NCBI GenBank assembly: GCA_029204225.1
Contig: CM055103.1
Location: 50,631,470-50,695,469, forward strand
Direction of reading: 5' to 3'
Origin: Diphasiastrum complanatum
Lineage: Eukaryota > Streptophyta > Lycopodiopsida > Lycopodiales > Lycopodiaceae
Length of the DNA stretch: 64,000 nucleotides
Shown here: in pieces, positions 60,474 through 64,000 of the stretch
How the letters are laid out: every line of letters starts with the position of its first letter
How positions within the stretch are numbered: position 1 is the first letter of the stretch
Position numbers and translations under genes: made by a program
The notes under the pieces: generated by a model
Databases searched by the model: none
What the model saw: only the letters and a program-made list of their open reading frames with translations
Told to the model about the DNA's origin: nothing

Positions 60474-61427
60474 TCATTTAGCCAGCGACGGAACAGGAGG
60501 AGAAGGCATGACTTGCAGCGGCAGAGGAGGCTCCTGAGCTGGCAATCCACGAAGAAGCTTAGCATGGAGGTCCCGCTTAATCGTTGTGAATCTGTTCGAG
60601 GAGGGCCCCCCACTAGATCTCACCAAACCTCTTGACACCATCCGCATACGGCGGTTTCCCCATGAAGTATGTAAAAACAATAGTGTCAGCAAGTTATGCA
60701 AGATAGTCATCGAAAAGAGTAGGGTGGAGTTGGAACGAACGCACCTTTAGAGCATCCTGCGAATTGGAATTGTCATATCTGCTAGCAAATCGACCACCTG
60801 TCCTGCCATTTGAATCAGAGTGAGCAAGGTGAGGTCGGCTGGAGGATGAGCCTGCACTTGCTCCAAGAGTGCTTGATAAGTGTCCTGAATATAGCAGGGG
60901 TGATGGGACAACAACTCTGGAGGTGGAGGCTCCAAGCTCAAATCCTTCGTGCTAGCTAAGAACTGGATAGAGGAAAGAGGGTGAAGGTCGGCTGCAGGCA
61001 ATTGAATATTCTTCTCAACAGGCTGCAAGGGAAAGTGAGTAGTATGAGGGCCCACCAAATCAGAAGGAGGAGCCAAAGGCGGGAAGGCAACAACAGATGG
61101 TGGGAAAAAGGAGGGGGGCTGCGTTGGTTGATGGGAATCGTCAGAGGGCAGAAGCGCGGCTGAGCGTAGCTTATCACAGAGTGTAGGAGCCTGAAGAGCA
61201 GCAGCACATTCCAATTTCAGAGCAAGAAAAGGAGAGCAAGGAACGGGTGAAAAGGGAGGAGGAGAAGACTCAATAAAAAACTCTGAAGTGTGCAAAGTGT
61301 GAAGCCTGCCATCACACGTGCGGGGTGGAGAAACAATACCTTCTGCATGTGTTTCAAGGCTACCAGGAGGATTCTCCATCTCCATCTCGACGTCGGTGGA
61401 AACCGCTTCGTCCACCATCGCCAACAT
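60474..61427 (-). CDS. Unidentified Pro-rich open frame (226 codons) plus downstream segment
   Basis: The frame 61427-60747 encodes 226 residues: an acidic start (DVEMEMENPPGS), a long Pro/Ser/Leu-rich middle, and a helix-like end (LTLIQMAGQVVDLLADMTIPIRR). Beyond its stop, 60710-60474 contains, in another frame, FTYFMGKPPYADGVKRFGE. This weakly recalls the DUF4283-like part of plant LINE ORF1 or gag proteins. A retroelement origin is my best guess, but a host gene with an intron is not excluded. It lies right after the truncated copia element. Confidence 0.35.
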
Positions 61428-64000
61428 TTCTGGAACGAAGCTCTATGTGTCCATAAATATAGATCAATCATAGTAAGGAATAAAACATAATCATCATACA
61501 ACAAAATTCACAAAGTATTGACCACTCAACCGTCTCTTAGTAATGTCATTGTAGCTACCATCAGCTACAAATTTCTTACAAACTACTCAATTATGATCAA
61601 ATTTACTCCTTTGTTGCTTGACAAACAACATTTTGTGGGTTTTCATTTACTTTTGTTTTGAGGCAAGCAATAACATTAGCATGAAATTTTTCCTCATGTT
61701 GTAGGCATGACTATGAGAAAATTATACTAGCTAGTACACATCTTGATATATGCCACGTGATGAAAGTGTCGCATGTGCTATATAATGAGAAGTTTTGCAG
61801 ATCAAGTAAAACCTTGTATATGGAAATATTGTGATCGCATCAACATCATAGTCATAATCAATCAATTGCAATGCCTATGCATCAAGCCACTCTCAATTTC
61901 TTGTTAAGGATACTTAATTAATGCTCCTAATCAACTTAGCTTAAGTAGCCTCTACTTTAGATTAAAAGAGCCCCATTAAGGTAAGGGTATCCTTTTGCTT
62001 GGAATTCATGTAGTGCATGCAATCGGTTTTGACTAGAACTAGTTGAATGGTTGTGATGCATGGGCGACAGGAGTGGAATAAATTGCACATTCACTAGAGG
62101 ATAGAATACTATGGTCACTTCAACACTCTAGTCAGAATCAATCAATTGGAGTTGAAGCCAAGTAGCCTATGCACCAAGCCATTCTCAATCTCTTAATTAG
62201 GGATAGATATGTTATGTTCCTAAATAACTTGAATATTTAAGTAGCCTCTAACTTAGGTTAAGAGAGCCTCATTAAGGTTAGGGAAGTAACCATGGAGATT
62301 TACTTGGAATAGCTCTAGTGCATGCACAATCAATTGTGACTAAAAATAGAGATAATAAGTAGTGATGGCATGGACATCAAGAGTGGGAATATGTTGCACA
62401 TTCACTACAAGGTAGTCAAGGGCTAAGACTATATATGTCATAAAAAGCTCAACTGTGAGTATTGATGTATTAGTTGTCTTGTATTTGATTTATTTCAATA
62501 TTTGTTTTATAAAATATTAGTCATATTATTTTTTCTTCTTTCAGATCTATACCCATCGAATATAAATGAATGAGAGCCAACTGGTCTTTTGCAATTGTCC
62601 TAGATGTAATACACTCTGATATTGGAAAATTACAACATAAGGGAAGAACTGTAAAAGATCTTTCTGACTGTGAAATATTTTTTTATGATTCCCTGTACAT
62701 TCCGGATGTACAAAAGAATTTTGGACGGATCTAGCCTATTCCATTACCTACTTTTAGTAGTGATGAGTGGATTAATCTTGATATTGCAGTATTAGAATCA
62801 TTTCGTTCTAAGCTCTTTAATGATGTAAAAAGTTCCTTGAAGATAAGTACAGGGTCAAAAATAGATCGATTAAGTTGGTTTGTTGCTTTAAATGTTTTAA
62901 TTTTCAAATGTTGATGTGCACAGAACTCCAATTATATTTGTGCGTAAAAATCTATCAATTGATGTATTATCTGAACTTATTGACAAATGATGAGATCTCA
63001 AATCAAATGGAGATTCTCCACCCCCTCCCTCCCACTCACGAAATTCAAATATTTGAAGTTTGAAGTTAAGGTTTATTGTTCAATGTGCTTTAAACATTAG
63101 CCAATAATCTATATTACATGGCTTTCCTATTTATTTTGAAGTACCAAAGTTTTACCCATAAATTATGAACATGAAAGTTCTTGACTACCTTAAACTACTT
63201 TTTTTTTTTTTTTTTCAGTCCTTCAAATCCCTATCTTGGCCCACCATTTTGAGGAATGTTTAACCACAAAAAGTAAAACTATGTGTTCAAGTTGGTCAAT
63301 GGCATTTCTACAAAAGTCAACAATAAAGTTAATGCCTTAAATTATATGATGTGTGCACAGAAAGCCTTGACTCATTACTAAGGACTTTATTGTAAGAATT
63401 TGTCCTTTAGACGCACCTCTGTATGCAAGTCGTAAATAGCATGTCCTCTTTTATTGCATTCATGCCCATGCTTTAGATGCACATGAATATGCAAGTAATA
63501 AATAACGCAAAATTTATGTCCCTTTTTGCACTCAAAAAATCATTTCATAAATGTTAATTTTTATTGGTCTCATATCTCTATTCGTGACACACTTTAGATC
63601 AAAGTTCAATCCTTGAGATAAAACAATAAAATGATAGCCATTACGCCACAATTCCAAGAAAAGACAACTAGGATTTTAAAATAGCTTATTACCTTGCATC
63701 CAATCTTATAAAATCAAATTAATTAGTAAATTTGTGGCAATGCATTGGTGGTATACCACAACGGTCTTGTTCAAAGGTGGGAAGATGTAATAAACTTGGC
63801 TCGAAAGTCCTAAAAATGCTATAGGAAAATTCATAGTGGACCTTGGTATTCCAAAGGAAACAATCCCAAACTAAGTGCAAATGAACATGGTTAAGTTTTT
63901 GACTTGTGGATGAGCCAGTCACATAATTGTCATAATTGACCTAGATCTAAAGCTCAAATTTGGATTGTGATTACTCCTAGCATATGTTGTGTAGGAGCCA
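61428..64000. other. Unassigned AT-rich stretch
   Basis: No gene recognised. It contains a diverged direct duplication at 61832-62415 and a T run at 63200-63219. Short frames show no motif. Confidence 0.4.
61832..62415 (+). repeat. Diverged two-copy direct repeat, about 280-310 bp period
   Basis: AATCAATCAATTG, then CTATGCA-CAAGCCA, TTAAGTAGCCTCTA, GCCCCATTAAGG or GCCTCATTAAGG, and GCACATTCACTA occur in the same order in both copies (from about 61850 and 62130). Confidence 0.75.

Overview
This is plant nuclear DNA: AT-rich, with long dinucleotide (AG/CT) tracts, spliced genes with GT-AG introns, and mostly decayed LTR retrotransposons of the Ty1/copia and Ty3/gypsy (chromovirus) types. The large-genome character fits a fern, lycophyte or gymnosperm at least as well as an angiosperm; I cannot name the species.

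Only three loci look like intact host genes. (1) 11563-13128 (+): a single-exon type II membrane glycosyltransferase of family GT92 (GALS-like, galactan/cell-wall class). (2) 32477-33124 (-): a CLV3/CLE-type peptide-hormone precursor that I reconstruct as three exons, 116 residues, with one CLE dodecapeptide. (3) 45995-46883 (+): a second CLE precursor, three exons, 211 residues, with TWO CLE dodecapeptides. The two CLE genes point away from each other, about 12.9 kb apart. They share intron positions and phases (1, then 0), nearly equal second introns (107 and 108 nt), an exon-2 end that reads N-E, and a propeptide block (GRK-x-LQ followed by S-C-x4-C). They are therefore ancient paralogues, probably a local duplication later separated by retrotransposons. 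CLE peptides are secreted ligands of CLAVATA-type receptor kinases that control meristem size.

Layout: 1-6.9 kb, nested copia/gypsy fragments, including a 591-bp TRIM inserted in a gypsy LTR; 7-11.5 kb, unassigned AT-rich DNA; 11.5-13.1 kb, GT92 gene; 14.67-19.71 kb, a complete non-autonomous LTR element (LARD) with 5-bp target duplication, primer site and polypurine tract; 19.7-23.2 kb, decayed reading frames; 23.2-28.2 kb, a second coding-free LTR element; 28.2-30.2 kb, copia fragments; 32.5-33.1 kb, CLE gene A; 33.9-35.2 kb, solo LTR of the first LARD family; 35-41 kb, unassigned DNA and a gypsy integrase/chromodomain remnant; 41.4-44.3 kb, gypsy LTR and leader; 46.0-46.9 kb, CLE gene B; 48.9 kb, tRNA-like retroposon with 16-bp target duplication; 49.6-52.8 kb, short copia element with both LTRs; 53.0 kb, MITE; 54 kb, copia RT fragment; 56.0-60.2 kb, decayed copia element carrying a 403-bp TRIM; 60.5-61.4 kb, unassigned open frame; the rest unassigned.

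The most unusual observations are the double-CLE precursor with its paralogue, and two TRIM elements whose short LTRs contain a tRNA-like sequence with RNA polymerase III A- and B-box motifs. All exon structures and element boundaries were read by eye and not tested by alignment or transcript data.
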